A DNA stretch of 64,000 bases from Clostridia bacterium (GCA_017410455.1 JAFQQT010000040.1:1-64000), one strand, 5' to 3'. Counted from the first letter of the stretch, positions 42,950-52,453 are shown. The notes: a model not told the origin generated them from the letters alone. A program made the numbers and translations.

Positions 42950-45811
42950 TCAGTTCACTGCGTTGATGGTGGAGCAGTACTGGTACAGGCAGTAGCGCAT
43001 GATGTTATGCAGACAATAGCGGCCGTACACATACTCGGTGGGATCGCCATAGGCAGCCACAGCAGCACGGGAGTCCGCATACACACCGCGAGAGAGCATG
43101 GAGCCCTCGATGGACAGCATGGCCACAGGCGGGTTGTAGCAGTCGCCGTTGCCGCCGTCGCCGTCGGTGATCAGGTAGCCCTGCCAGCCCCACTCATCGC
43201 GCATCATGGTCTTGTACATGCCGTAGTGATACCAGGTCATGCCGATGCGGTTCAGGGAGCCCATGATACCATTGGCGCCGTATTCCTTGCAGGAGATCTC
43301 GTAGGTCTTCATGTAGATCTCGCGGATGGCCTGCTCGTTGGCCCAAGTGGTGTTGCCGCCACGGTTGGTGTCGCCGTCGTTCAGGGCGCAGTGCTTGATG
43401 AACACGCCCGTGCCGGTGGACTGCATACCGGCAACCACGTTGCCGCCGATATGGCCGGAGACGAAGCCGTCCTCAGAGTAGTACTCGAAGTTGCGGCCGC
43501 CGAAGGGAGAACGATGCATGTTCATCGCAGGGGCATAAGCTGCACCAACGCCCGCCAGGATGGCCTGATGGCCGTAGGCAACACCCTCAGCATAGGCCAG
43601 ATCGTTGTTCCATGTGGAGGCAATCAGCACTGCGCAGGGGAACCAGGTCGCACCAGCGAAGGTGCCGTTGGCAGGCTCACCGGGGCCGTCAACGGTCTTT
43701 TCCACGGGCTTGCCCACGGACTTGACCGCGCTGATCTGCCAGCCGGAGTTACCCTGGATTTCCATCGCTTCCTCAAGGGAAGTCATGTTGGCCAGCTTGT
43801 CGAACAGTTCCAGGCCTTCCTCGGTGTAGATATCCACGCCCGCCAGATCATTGACGGTCAGGATGTGGTAATCACCCTTGGGTTTCTCATCCACAACAAC
43901 AGGATTGCCCGCAGCGGTCTTTTCGCCCTCAACAACGTAGTAGGTCTGCTCCCACAGCGGATCCTCCAGCGTGGCGACCTCAATGCCGTCGTAGGTGTAC
44001 TCGGCATAAGGCATCATGGTAGAACCGTGGGCGTAGAGGGTCTTTTCCAGGGTGGTCTTCACACCCTTGATGTAAGTCACGAAGGTGTAAACAGCGGATT
44101 CTTCATTGGACAGGTCCAGGATCTTCTGGATTTCCGCCGTCACGGATTCGTTGGCTTCCTCGTTGGAGGTGTGGGACATGATCTGCTTCATGCCGCCAGC
44201 GATATCGTTGCGGGACAGGTAGCCATCGACCATGTTGCCGTCGCCGGCGGTCACGTCGTCCATGGCGTTCTTTGCCACGACCTCGTCGGAGTCACGGGCA
44301 CCGGCATAGATAGCTTCCGCAACGTCGCCCGCCTCGTCGTAGATGATGGAAGCAGCCAGCTCAGCCTTCACTGCCGCAGAGGCACGCTCGCCCCACTGAT
44401 GGGCATCCTTCTGCACGTTGAAGGTATATTCGCCCTTCTCCAGCACATAGCATCCCTGACCGAAGTTGTCAAAGGAAGCCAGATCGTCGGTAGCAAAGGA
44501 GATGGTCACATCCTGGCTCTCGCCGGGCTGGAGGATCTCGGTCTTGGCATAGCCGATCAGCACGACCTTGGCCTTTTCCAGACCCACGCCCTTGATGCCG
44601 AAATTCTCGGTATCTACCTGATAAGGCGCATCCATGTACAGCTGGACGACGTTCTTGCCCGCGACGTCGCCGGTGTTGGTGACCTTCACAGTGACGGAGT
44701 TATCACCATGGGCCGCAAGCTTGATGTCAGAGGCGGTGATCTCCTCGGTGAAGGTGGTGTAGGACAGACCGTAGCCGAAGGGGAACTGCACGACCTGCTC
44801 GTAGCCCGCCGCGCTGCCGTTCTTAAAGGTCAGCGCCTTGAACTCGTCAGAGTCGAAGTAGCCCACAGCATCCGCCGTCTCGTAGTAGCGGTAGCCGACG
44901 TAGATGCCTTCCTCATACTGGTAGAAGGTTTGACCGGAGGTGTAGCGGTTATTGTCGGTGTTGTAGTAGGTGGGATTGGTAGTCATGTCGTAGGCATAGG
45001 TGTCCACCAGACGGCCGGAGGGATTCACACGGCCGGACAGGATGGTCGCCACGCCGGTTACGCCAGCCTCGCCGGGATGGCCGATCCACAGACATGCGTC
45101 AATGTTGTACTCTTCCTGCTCGATGAAGCCCAGCTCCATTGCAGCGGCGGAATTCACCAGCAGGATAGTGTGCTTGAAGTTCTTCGCAGCCCAGGCCAGC
45201 AGATTCTTCTCGTCCTGATCCAGCTCCAGGTAGGTGCTGCCACTCAGGGTGGAGCCGTCGCCGTCGTAATCCATGGAGGGGGACGCACCCTCAGCGCCGG
45301 AGCGGCTGATGGTCACGATGGCGTAATCGGTGTAGCCCTCCGCCAGGATGGTAGAAGCGGCGTTCTCGTACACGCTCACATCAAACTCGTGGATCTTGGA
45401 GTAGCTGGTCCAGCCCGCCCCATCGGGATCAGCGCTGTCCACGCCGCGCTCGCCGCCGCACTGCTCCTCCAGCCAGTACCAGGCGTCCTCATTGACGTCC
45501 AGACCCGCCTCCAGCAGCGCGTCGATCATCAGCACGGTGTTCTCGTCATCCGCGCCGCCGGCGGAACCGGTGCCGCCCTCGACGTAGTTATAGCTCATTG
45601 CGCCCAGCACAGTGACCTTAGTATCCTCGGCCAGGGGCAGGGTCTTTTCCTCATTGCGCAGCAGCACCGCGCCTTCGCCGGCAATCTGCACGCTCACGTC
45701 GTAACCTTCGGCGTAGCAGTAATCGCCATCGTAGTTGGCAGCCATCGCCGTGGAGCTGAGCAGCATTGCCAGCGCACACAGCAGGCTCAGGAGCTTCTTG
45801 CCATACTTCAT
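42950..45811 (-). CDS. Secreted circularly permuted GH3 glycosidase
   Basis: 953 residues: signal peptide (about 1-24), GH3 C-terminal alpha/beta domain first (about 35-330; AVLLRNEEKTLPL, ISRSGAEGASPS, WIGHPGEAG, NPSGRLVDTYA), Fn3-like domain (about 360-480; PFGYGLSYTTF, VKVTNTGDVAGKNVVQLYM), a linker of about 180 residues, then the TIM barrel (about 650-953; VDGPGEP, NMHRSPFGGRNFEYYSEDG, FIKHCALNDGD) with candidate nucleophile Asp883 in LITDGDGGNGD. GH3 enzymes with this reversed order are known from Ruminococcus and Butyrivibrio. Its promoter and a LytTR-like half-site are at 45912-45959. First gene of a five-gene operon down to 37081. Confidence 0.93.
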   Translation of the reverse strand: MKYGKKLLSLLCALAMLLSSTAMAANYDGDYCYAEGYDVSVQIAGEGAVLLRNEEKTLPLAEDTKVTVLGAMSYNYVEGGTGSAGGADDENTVLMIDALLEAGLDVNEDAWYWLEEQCGGERGVDSADPDGAGWTSYSKIHEFDVSVYENAASTILAEGYTDYAIVTISRSGAEGASPSMDYDGDGSTLSGSTYLELDQDEKNLLAWAAKNFKHTILLVNSAAAMELGFIEQEEYNIDACLWIGHPGEAGVTGVATILSGRVNPSGRLVDTYAYDMTTNPTYYNTDNNRYTSGQTFYQYEEGIYVGYRYYETADAVGYFDSDEFKALTFKNGSAAGYEQVVQFPFGYGLSYTTFTEEITASDIKLAAHGDNSVTVKVTNTGDVAGKNVVQLYMDAPYQVDTENFGIKGVGLEKAKVVLIGYAKTEILQPGESQDVTISFATDDLASFDNFGQGCYVLEKGEYTFNVQKDAHQWGERASAAVKAELAASIIYDEAGDVAEAIYAGARDSDEVVAKNAMDDVTAGDGNMVDGYLSRNDIAGGMKQIMSHTSNEEANESVTAEIQKILDLSNEESAVYTFVTYIKGVKTTLEKTLYAHGSTMMPYAEYTYDGIEVATLEDPLWEQTYYVVEGEKTAAGNPVVVDEKPKGDYHILTVNDLAGVDIYTEEGLELFDKLANMTSLEEAMEIQGNSGWQISAVKSVGKPVEKTVDGPGEPANGTFAGATWFPCAVLIASTWNNDLAYAEGVAYGHQAILAGVGAAYAPAMNMHRSPFGGRNFEYYSEDGFVSGHIGGNVVAGMQSTGTGVFIKHCALNDGDTNRGGNTTWANEQAIREIYMKTYEISCKEYGANGIMGSLNRIGMTWYHYGMYKTMMRDEWGWQGYLITDGDGGNGDCYNPPVAMLSIEGSMLSRGVYADSRAAVAAYGDPTEYVYGRYCLHNIMRYCLYQYCSTINAVN

Positions 45812-45911
45812 GTTGGATCCTCCTTGTTATTACGATCCACGGAATCACAACTACCACCGCAATGTGGGCAGCATGCGGCAATATCTGCGCAGTCCTGAAT
45901 CTTTTATGATA

Positions 45912-45940
45912 AGTATACCTGGGTGGAGATGGCAGTTCAA
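45912..45940 (-). promoter_or_regulatory. Promoter of the first GH3 operon
   Basis: Minus-strand TTGAAC, a 17-bp spacer and TATACT. A LytTR-like half-site ACCGTTGAA (45951-45959) ends exactly 10 bp upstream of the -35. Confidence 0.75.
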
Positions 45941-46022
45941 CGCAAGTGGATTCAACGGTGTTTGACATGCTCAAACATTCCTGTCTGATCCGAAACCGGC
46001 GTGTTCGCGTTTTTCTTATAGA

Positions 46023-46052
46023 ATGAACGGTATTCTTTTCGGCACGAACGGT
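46023..46052 (-). promoter_or_regulatory. Perfect pair of LytTR boxes
   Basis: On the minus strand, ACCGTTCGT (46044-46052) and ACCGTTCAT (46023-46031), separated by 12 bp. Both match the published LytTR consensus [TA][AC][CA]GTTN[AG][TG] at every position and have the canonical 21-bp period. It lies 82 bp upstream of the GH3 -35 and 48 bp upstream of the kinase -35. Confidence 0.8.
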
Positions 46053-46100
46053 TCGGATTTGCCTTTCATGCCCTCCCCGTTGAAACGCCACTCCTATGCT

Positions 46101-46130
46101 TGACGTTTCCAACGCAAAAATGGTAAAATT
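46101..46130 (+). promoter_or_regulatory. Promoter of the GHKL/LytTR operon
   Basis: TTGACG, an 18-bp spacer and TAAAAT, 35 bases before the GTG start at 46166. Confidence 0.65.
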
Positions 46131-46165
46131 GACACAGCAAGGAGCAGAAGAGAGGCGTATACAGA

Positions 46166-47512
46166 GTGTTTGAATACATCAATCTGTTTTATATTCAGCG
46201 AGGATGGGGGATTTGCTACATCCTGACCAATGTCGTGCTGATCTTCGGCGGCGTTCTCCTTTTGAATGACACCGTCAAAACCGTCAGGGGCATACTTCTC
46301 AAGGTGATGGAATGCCTGCTCTGTTTCGGCGTGTATACGCTGCTGGTCAGCATCTATTATGCGTTCTTCGGTACAAACCAGATGGATCGCGTCAGCCTGG
46401 CTGTCTTTTTTCTTGGATATTCCACACTGCGCAGCAAATATAAACGCCGGGTATGCCTTGTGCGCGGCAGTGTCTACTATGCCAGCATCATTGTCATGCT
46501 GCCCCTGTCTGAACCGCTGGGCGAACTGTTCAAGAATATCAATGTCAGCTATTTCGCTTGGGCACAGTATCTGACACTTCTTGTTGTCATAATGCTCACC
46601 GGAGCAATGATATGGTTCCTGCGCCACTTTGCATTTGAGGCCAAGAGCGTGGTGCATCCTCAGTTCACGTTCCTGACCGTATCGATTTCCATGCTGACAG
46701 TCATCTGTCAGACAGCGGCAATGGCGTGGGATACACCGGGCAGTTACAACCGCTTCGTCTGTGCCGTGCTGTGGCTGATCAATCTGCTGGCGTATTATAT
46801 GTTCTACGTCATCAGCCGCATCACAAAGGAGAACGTGTCCCTGCTGACAATGCGCCACAAAGCTGAGATGGAGCTGGAAAAGTATCAGGTCACCAAGATG
46901 AACTTCGATGAGCTCCGCCTGATCCGCCATGAGATCAAGAACCATCAGTTCTATATGAAGGCGCTGCTGGAAGAAGGCAAGATCGATCAACTGGCGGAAT
47001 ACCTGGAGCGCACATCCATGGCCGAGAGTGGCTTCCTGAAGGAATTCGACTGCGGCAACTACACGCTGAACGTTATTCTGAACCATTCCATCGGAGCCGC
47101 ACGCATCAGTGGCGTGGAAATGCAGACCGAGGTGCTCGTCCCCAACCAGCTGCCTTTCCCTGAGGAGGAACTGTGCAGCCTGCTTTGCAACCTGCTGGAT
47201 AACGCCATCGAGGCGGCTGCCTCCTCCAATGCTTCCAAGCCAGAGGTATTCATCCGCATCCAGCCCCGTCAGGATTACCTATTCATCAAACTCGTCAACA
47301 GCGTGAATGATCGCGTTACACCCCAGCGCCGTTTGTCGCTGCGCACAACAAAGGCCAATCGCGAACTGCATGGCTTTGGTACGCAGATCATCAAGCGCAT
47401 CGTGGATAGCCACAACGGATCAATCAAATACAGCATGGACAAGACCAGCACCGGAGAACATTCCTTTGTCACTGACGTGATGCTCGAGCTGCCGAAGGAG
47501 GATGAAACATGA
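46166..47512 (+). CDS. GHKL sensor histidine kinase (AgrC-like)
   Basis: 448 residues: six predicted membrane helices (about 15-225), then a cytoplasmic kinase part. H-box LRLIRHEIKNHQFYMKALL (about 252-270) has the R-H-x-x-K-N-H pattern of AgrC/CitA-type GHKL kinases. N-box LCNLLDNAIEAAAS (about 341-354) and G-box HGFGTQIIKRIVDSH (about 400-414) bind ATP. AgrC-like sensors usually detect a cyclic peptide, but no agrB or agrD gene lies in the window, so the ligand is unknown. GTG start at 46166 with AGAGGC upstream. It overlaps the regulator gene by 4 bases. Confidence 0.9.
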   Translation: MFEYINLFYIQRGWGICYILTNVVLIFGGVLLLNDTVKTVRGILLKVMECLLCFGVYTLLVSIYYAFFGTNQMDRVSLAVFFLGYSTLRSKYKRRVCLVRGSVYYASIIVMLPLSEPLGELFKNINVSYFAWAQYLTLLVVIMLTGAMIWFLRHFAFEAKSVVHPQFTFLTVSISMLTVICQTAAMAWDTPGSYNRFVCAVLWLINLLAYYMFYVISRITKENVSLLTMRHKAEMELEKYQVTKMNFDELRLIRHEIKNHQFYMKALLEEGKIDQLAEYLERTSMAESGFLKEFDCGNYTLNVILNHSIGAARISGVEMQTEVLVPNQLPFPEEELCSLLCNLLDNAIEAAASSNASKPEVFIRIQPRQDYLFIKLVNSVNDRVTPQRRLSLRTTKANRELHGFGTQIIKRIVDSHNGSIKYSMDKTSTGEHSFVTDVMLELPKEDET

Positions 47513-48246
47513 TCCATTGGAACATCGCTGTCTGCGACGACGAAAGGGCTGCCTTGTCAGTGCTGTCCGGCGCATTGGTGAATGCCTTCCGTCAGCATGA
47601 TGTGGAGGCGACGGTCGAGATGTTCGTGACCGCCCGCGATCTGGTTCGTCGGATGAAGGAATGTACCTTCGACCTGCTCTTTCTGGATATCGAAATGCCG
47701 AGCATTGACGGCCTGACCCTCGCCCGCCAGCTCCGTAAGGAGGGCAACCTGATCGACATCATCTTCATCTCTAACCGGGAGGATCTGGTCTTTGATGCCC
47801 TGCGCACCAACCCCAAGGGCTTCATCCGCAAGAGTCGGTTCATTCAAGATGTACCATCTGTCATCAACGCCTATTTTGCTGCCCGGCAGGACAACAAATC
47901 CAAGGTGCTGATCGTTCATACCCGGGGACAGGTACTCTATATCCCGATCGACAAGCTCACCTACATTGAAGGCAGCGGGAAGGCACAGCTCGCCCACATC
48001 GTTGGACGGAGCGAGCCGCTGGAACTCCGCAAGCTGATGCAGCAGTTGGAGGAAGATCTGAAGCCCTATGGCTTCCTGCGCATTCACAAGGGCTTTCTGG
48101 TCAATTACCGCTTCATCCGCAGGATCAGCGACAATGAGGTCATTCTCACCAACGACCAGAGGCTGCCCATCAGCCGCCGCAAGGAACAAGAGAGCCGGGA
48201 TGCTTATTTGGATTTGATGCAGGGCGAGGGATCTCTGATTCTATAA
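47509..48246 (+). CDS. LytTR-family response regulator (AgrA-like)
   Basis: 245 residues: receiver domain (1-120) with acidic pocket AVCDDERAA, phospho-Asp about residue 60 in LLFLDIEMPSIDG, Ser in IFISN and Lys near PKGFIRKS; LytTR DNA-binding domain (about 135-235) with HTRGQVLYIPIDKLTYIEGS, FLRIHKGFLVNYRFIRRI and LPISRRKEQE. LytTR proteins bind paired 9-bp direct repeats with a 12-bp spacer, and such a pair lies 1.5 kb upstream between this operon and the first GH3 operon. It is thus the best candidate controller for the three GH3 promoters. Terminator at 48276. Confidence 0.93.
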   Translation: MIHWNIAVCDDERAALSVLSGALVNAFRQHDVEATVEMFVTARDLVRRMKECTFDLLFLDIEMPSIDGLTLARQLRKEGNLIDIIFISNREDLVFDALRTNPKGFIRKSRFIQDVPSVINAYFAARQDNKSKVLIVHTRGQVLYIPIDKLTYIEGSGKAQLAHIVGRSEPLELRKLMQQLEEDLKPYGFLRIHKGFLVNYRFIRRISDNEVILTNDQRLPISRRKEQESRDAYLDLMQGEGSLIL

Positions 48247-48275
48247 ACCCATATTACAACGCCATTTTCATTTGA

Positions 48276-48305
48276 CACGGAGTCGCATTGTCTCCGTGCT
48301 TTTTG
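48276..48305 (+). terminator. Terminator after the LytTR regulator
   Basis: CACGGAG (48276-48282) pairs with CTCCGTG (48292-48298), then GCTTTTTG. Confidence 0.85.
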
Positions 48306-48308
48306 TTG

Positions 48309-48342
48309 AAAAAGGAGACCGTGCGCATGATGCACGGTCTCC
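48309..48342 (-). terminator. Terminator of the GH3-partner gene
   Basis: Perfect 11-bp stem (48314-48324 with 48332-48342). On the minus strand it is followed by TTTTTC. It lies 17 bases past the stop at 48359. Confidence 0.85.
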
Positions 48343-48358
48343 AGCTATTTACTTAAGA

Positions 48359-49363
48359 TCAATCAATCAGGACGCCCACAGTGGGCTGATTCAGCGCAAA
48401 GTCCACACGATCCGTCTGCAGACCGGGATTGACGCCGGGCATATCCATCTGGCCGGGCTCCTTCCACAGCTCGGTTGTCGCCATGCCGTATTCCGCCACA
48501 GGCGCATCATCCGTCAGGGTGATGGCAATAGCGGGCGTGATCTGGGAGTTGAGGATGTACTCGTCGCGGGAGATCGCCTGCAGGGTCACATAGTAGGTAC
48601 CTGCGGGGATGCCCATGGACTCGGTGGTGTAGGAATACAGGTCATAGCAGAAGTACAGCTCCGTACGCAGAGAACCAACGGGGCCGCCGCTGACTTCCGT
48701 ACCGACCGGCACATAGAGATGATCGCCCTTGGTCAGATTGTAGCCCCAGATCTCGATGATGCCGGGAGGATTCTTGCGCAGGGTATCCTTGAGCAGCTCC
48801 AGGTCAACGGTATCGCTGTACACTTCCTGCGTACAGGCCTCATCTGCATAGAAGGTGAACTTGGCATAGGGCAGGTACTCATAGTACAGGTAGTTGTCCA
48901 GCGTCCACCAGTCGATGACAAACTGCACGCGGTTGCCGGAGTACATCGCCAGCATTTCAGGGCGCTCCAACGGAAGACCCACTCCGAAGACGGTGTAGAT
49001 GTTGATGGGCTCGGGGCTGACGAAGCTGCTGCCTGCCGCCGCAAAGCTGTTCAGGGATACTGCGTAGTGACCCCACGCCACATCGCTCAGGTCGATAGTG
49101 CCGGAGATTTCGCCGGTCTTACCGCCGCGGATGCGCTTGGAGGAGGAAATGTATTCGCCGCTGATTTCCCCATCCTTCACCTCAAAGAAGCGGATGAAGT
49201 AATAGCTGACATTCTCGTCCACAGCGTTAAAAGAGTAATTGCCAGTTGCAGGATCAAAAACGAAATCCGTCGGCGGAATAAGAACGTTTTCTTCTGCCGA
49301 AGCCATGGCACACATGCCCAGTGCCAGAAGCACTGTAATCAATGCGATAAAGATCTTTTTCAT
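48359..49363 (-). CDS. Secreted GH3-partner protein, family A
   Basis: 334 residues: signal peptide (about 1-22), then the same phrase order as the protein at 41910-42857 (PPTDFVFDPATGNYSF, SSKRIRGGKTGEIS, WGHYAVSLNSFAAAGSSF, FVIDWWTLDNYLYYEYLP, PAGTYYVTLQAISRDE, TELWKEPGQM). This order and similar length make them clear paralogues. The fold looks like beta-sandwiches. AAAGGAG is 10 bases before the ATG. It follows the permuted GH3 gene after 87 bases that hold a strong hairpin, and ends at two back-to-back terminators. Probably a surface helper or glycan-binding partner of the enzyme; no direct evidence of activity. Confidence 0.75.
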   Translation of the reverse strand: MKKIFIALITVLLALGMCAMASAEENVLIPPTDFVFDPATGNYSFNAVDENVSYYFIRFFEVKDGEISGEYISSSKRIRGGKTGEISGTIDLSDVAWGHYAVSLNSFAAAGSSFVSPEPINIYTVFGVGLPLERPEMLAMYSGNRVQFVIDWWTLDNYLYYEYLPYAKFTFYADEACTQEVYSDTVDLELLKDTLRKNPPGIIEIWGYNLTKGDHLYVPVGTEVSGGPVGSLRTELYFCYDLYSYTTESMGIPAGTYYVTLQAISRDEYILNSQITPAIAITLTDDAPVAEYGMATTELWKEPGQMDMPGVNPGLQTDRVDFALNQPTVGVLID

Positions 49364-49403
49364 GAGGGTGCTCCTTTCGTTTGATGCATCGGAACGGGTT
49401 TTG

Positions 49404-49436
49404 AGCGGCAGCACAGCATCATACCATGCTGCCGCT
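49404..49436 (-). terminator. Hairpin between the permuted GH3 and its partner gene
   Basis: Perfect 10-bp stem (49404-49413 with 49427-49436) with a 13-nt loop, between the stop at 49451 and the start at 49363. No T-run; same position as the hairpins at 42893 and 56823. Confidence 0.7.
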
Positions 49437-49450
49437 TGAGCCCGCTGTGA

Positions 49451-52351
49451 TTACTTATCCAGGGTGGAGCAGTACTGGTACAGGGCGTTGCGCATGATGT
49501 TATGCAGCATATAACGCCCGTACACGTAATCCGTCGCATCGCCGTAGACTGCGATGGTCTGGCGGGAGTTGATGTACTGGGAGATGCTCAGCATGTTGCC
49601 CTGGATGGACAGCATCGCCTGAGGAGAGTTATACACATCGCCGGCGCCGCCGTCACCGTCGGTGATCAGCATACCCTGCCATCCCCATTCATCGCGCATC
49701 ATGGTCTTGTACATGCCATAGTGGAACCAGGACATGCCAATGCGGTTCAGGCTGCCCATCACTCCGTTGGCGCCATATTCCTTGATGCTGATCTCGTAGG
49801 GAATCATGTAGATCTCGCGGATGGCCTGCTCGTTGGCCCAGGTGGTGTTGCCGCCGCGGTTGGTGTCGCCGTCATTCAGCGCAGCGTGCTTGATGAACAC
49901 GTTGGTGCCGGTGGACTGGATGCCTGCCACGGTGCTGCCGCCGATCTGTCCGGAGATGAAGCCGTCCTCAGAGTAGTACTCGAAGTTACGGCCGCCAAAG
50001 GGAGAACGATGGATGTTCATTGCGGGCGCATACGCGCAGCCGATGCCGAATAGATTGGTCTGATGGCCGTAGGAAACACCCTCGGCGTAGGCCAGATCAC
50101 GGTTCCAGGTGGCAGCGATGGTAACCGCACAGGTGAACCAGGTGCCGCCGTTGTACTGGCCGTTACCGGGCTCGCCGGGGCCGTCCACAGCGATCTGCTG
50201 GGGCTTGCCGACGGATTCCACCGCAGGCACCTTCCAGCCCGCATTGCCCTGAACCTCAATGGCTTCGTCGATGGAGGTCATGTTGGCCAGTTTGTCGAAC
50301 AATTCCAGACCTTCCTCGGTGTAGATATCCACGCCGATCAGATCATTGACGGACAGAATGTGGTAATCGCCCTTGGGCTTCTCATCAACCACAACAGGGT
50401 TGCCTGCAGCGGTCTTTTCGCCCTCGACAACGTAATAGGTCTGCTCCCACAGCGGATCCTCAAAGCTGGAAGCCCGCACGCCGTCCGGGGTATACTGGGC
50501 GAAGGGCATCATGTTATTGCCATTGGCATAGATGGTCGAAGTCAGGGTAGTCTTCACACCCTTGATGTAGGTTTCAAAGGTATACTCGTAATGATCTTCC
50601 TCGCGCACGCTCATAGCCTCTACGAGGGCTTCGCTGGCCATTTCATTGGCCGCCTCATTGGACTGATGCGCCATGATGGCCTTCATGCCGCCAGCGATAT
50701 CACTGCGGGACAGGTAACCCTCCAGCATGCAGCCGTCACCGGCAGTCACGTCGTCCATCGCATTCCTGGCGATGGCCACATCGGATGCACGGGCGCCGGC
50801 GTAAATCGCACCGGGCACATCGCCCTGTGCATCATAAATGATCGCAGCGGGCAGCTCCACCTGCACGGACGCAGCAGCACGCTCCCCCCACTGGTGAGTA
50901 TCCTTCTGCACGTTGAAGGAATACAGGCCGTTCTCCAGCACGTAGCAGCCCTGGCCAAAGTTGTCGAAGGAAGCCAGGTTGTCGGTCTCGAAGGTAATGG
51001 TCAGTTCCTGGCTCTCACCGGGCTGCAGGATGTCCGTCTTGTCAAAGCCGATCAGCACGACCTTGGCTTTTTCCAGACCCACGCCCTTGATGCCGAAGTT
51101 CTCCACGTCGGACTGCCAGGGTGCATCCATGTACAGCTGCACAACGTTCTTGCCAGCCACAGAACCGGTATTGGTCACCTTCACGGTGATGCTGTTGGTG
51201 CCATGGGGCTCCAGCTTCACATCGGAGGCAACGATTTCCTCAGTGAAGGTCGTGTAGCTCAGGCCGTAACCAAAGGGGAACTGCACAACCTGCTCATAAC
51301 CTGCAACGGAGCCGTTTTTGAAGGTCAGGGTCTTGAATTCCTCAGAATCGAAGTAACCCATCGCATCAGCGGTCTCAAAGTAACGGTAGCCAACGTAAAT
51401 GCCTTCCTCGTACTGATAGAAGGTCTGACGGCCGCCGCCGGAACCATTCATAGAAGCGGTGGACAGGTTGGCGTACTTGTTATCATCGGTGTTGTAGTAA
51501 GTCGGATTGGTGGTCATGTCATAGGCATAGGTATCCACCAGACGGCCGGAGGGATTCATGCGGCCAGTCAGCAGAGTACCAACGCCCACAACGCCCGCCT
51601 CACCGGGATGACCAATCCACAGACATGCGTCCACATTGTATTCCGCGCTGTCGATGAAGCCCAGCTCCATCGGGGCTGCAGAGTTGACCAGCACGATGGT
51701 ATGGGCAAAGTTCGCCTTACACCAGGCCAGCAGGTCCTTTTCATTCTGATCCAGCTCCAGGTAGGTGGTGCCGGTCAGGGTGGAGCCGTCGCCGTCGTAG
51801 TCCATGGAGGGAGATGCGCCCTCAGCACCGGAACGGCTGATGGTCACGATGGCGTAATCAGTGTAGCCATCCTTCAGGATGTCCGCCGCGCCAGCCTCGT
51901 AGGTACCAATGGGGAATTCGTGGATCCCGCGATAGCTGGTCCAGTCACCCACACCTGAAGGGTCTGCACTGCCGACGCCACGTTCGCCGCCGCACTGCTC
52001 CTCCAGCCAGTACCAGGCGTCTTCATTGACGTCCATACCGGCCTCAAAGAAAGCGTCCGCCAGCAGAACGGTATTCAAGTCGTCCTTACCGCCGGCAGAG
52101 CCGGTGCCGCCCTCAACGTAGTTGTAGCTCATTGCACCCAGGATGGTCACCTTCGTGCCCTCCGCCAGGGGCAGAACGCCCGTATTCTTCAGCAATACCG
52201 CACCTTCGGATTCCAGCTGCACATTGACGCTGTAGCCCTCAGCGTAGCATTCATTCGCATCGAAGGTTTCCGCAAATGCAGAACCCGAAACACAGCTGAG
52301 CAGCATGGCCAGCGCGCATACTGCACTGATGATCTTCTTACTCAGTTTCAT
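49451..52351 (-). CDS. Secreted circularly permuted GH3 glycosidase
   Basis: 966 residues: signal peptide (about 1-27), alpha/beta domain first, Fn3-like domain (PFGYGLSYTTF), linker, then the barrel (NIHRSPFGGRNFEYYSEDG, FIKHAALNDGD) with candidate nucleophile Asp898 in MLITDGDGGAGD. It is a close paralogue of the enzyme at 42950-45811; most phrases are shared word for word. An insert of about ten residues with Gly-Ser-Gly-Gly-Gly (about 324-336) distinguishes it. GAGGAGGAATACC precedes the ATG at 52351. The promoter at 52454 has a weak -35 and a LytTR-like half-site at 52493, so an activator is likely. Confidence 0.93.
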   Translation of the reverse strand: MKLSKKIISAVCALAMLLSCVSGSAFAETFDANECYAEGYSVNVQLESEGAVLLKNTGVLPLAEGTKVTILGAMSYNYVEGGTGSAGGKDDLNTVLLADAFFEAGMDVNEDAWYWLEEQCGGERGVGSADPSGVGDWTSYRGIHEFPIGTYEAGAADILKDGYTDYAIVTISRSGAEGASPSMDYDGDGSTLTGTTYLELDQNEKDLLAWCKANFAHTIVLVNSAAPMELGFIDSAEYNVDACLWIGHPGEAGVVGVGTLLTGRMNPSGRLVDTYAYDMTTNPTYYNTDDNKYANLSTASMNGSGGGRQTFYQYEEGIYVGYRYFETADAMGYFDSEEFKTLTFKNGSVAGYEQVVQFPFGYGLSYTTFTEEIVASDVKLEPHGTNSITVKVTNTGSVAGKNVVQLYMDAPWQSDVENFGIKGVGLEKAKVVLIGFDKTDILQPGESQELTITFETDNLASFDNFGQGCYVLENGLYSFNVQKDTHQWGERAAASVQVELPAAIIYDAQGDVPGAIYAGARASDVAIARNAMDDVTAGDGCMLEGYLSRSDIAGGMKAIMAHQSNEAANEMASEALVEAMSVREEDHYEYTFETYIKGVKTTLTSTIYANGNNMMPFAQYTPDGVRASSFEDPLWEQTYYVVEGEKTAAGNPVVVDEKPKGDYHILSVNDLIGVDIYTEEGLELFDKLANMTSIDEAIEVQGNAGWKVPAVESVGKPQQIAVDGPGEPGNGQYNGGTWFTCAVTIAATWNRDLAYAEGVSYGHQTNLFGIGCAYAPAMNIHRSPFGGRNFEYYSEDGFISGQIGGSTVAGIQSTGTNVFIKHAALNDGDTNRGGNTTWANEQAIREIYMIPYEISIKEYGANGVMGSLNRIGMSWFHYGMYKTMMRDEWGWQGMLITDGDGGAGDVYNSPQAMLSIQGNMLSISQYINSRQTIAVYGDATDYVYGRYMLHNIMRNALYQYCSTLDK

Positions 52352-52453
52352 GGTATTCCTCCTCTTCACATTTCGCAATCATTGGGACACGCCGGGTAGT
52401 TTCTGCCCTCCCTTCTCCATTGTTGCATACATAACAGCTATACCGCTACTGAT

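Larger units (their letters stand above)
45812..46165. promoter_or_regulatory. Divergent control region between GH3 operon and two-component operon
   Basis: 354 bases without a gene. It holds a minus-strand promoter (45912-45940), LytTR-like half-sites, a perfect LytTR box pair (46023-46052) and a plus-strand promoter (46101-46130). The GH3 transcript would have a leader of about 95 bases. Confidence 0.8.

Noticed and set aside
46166-48246. A complete agr quorum-sensing locus
   Set aside because: Kinase and regulator are Agr-like, but I find no AgrB-type membrane peptidase and no AgrD-type small peptide frame in the adjacent regions 45812-46165 or 48247-48358.
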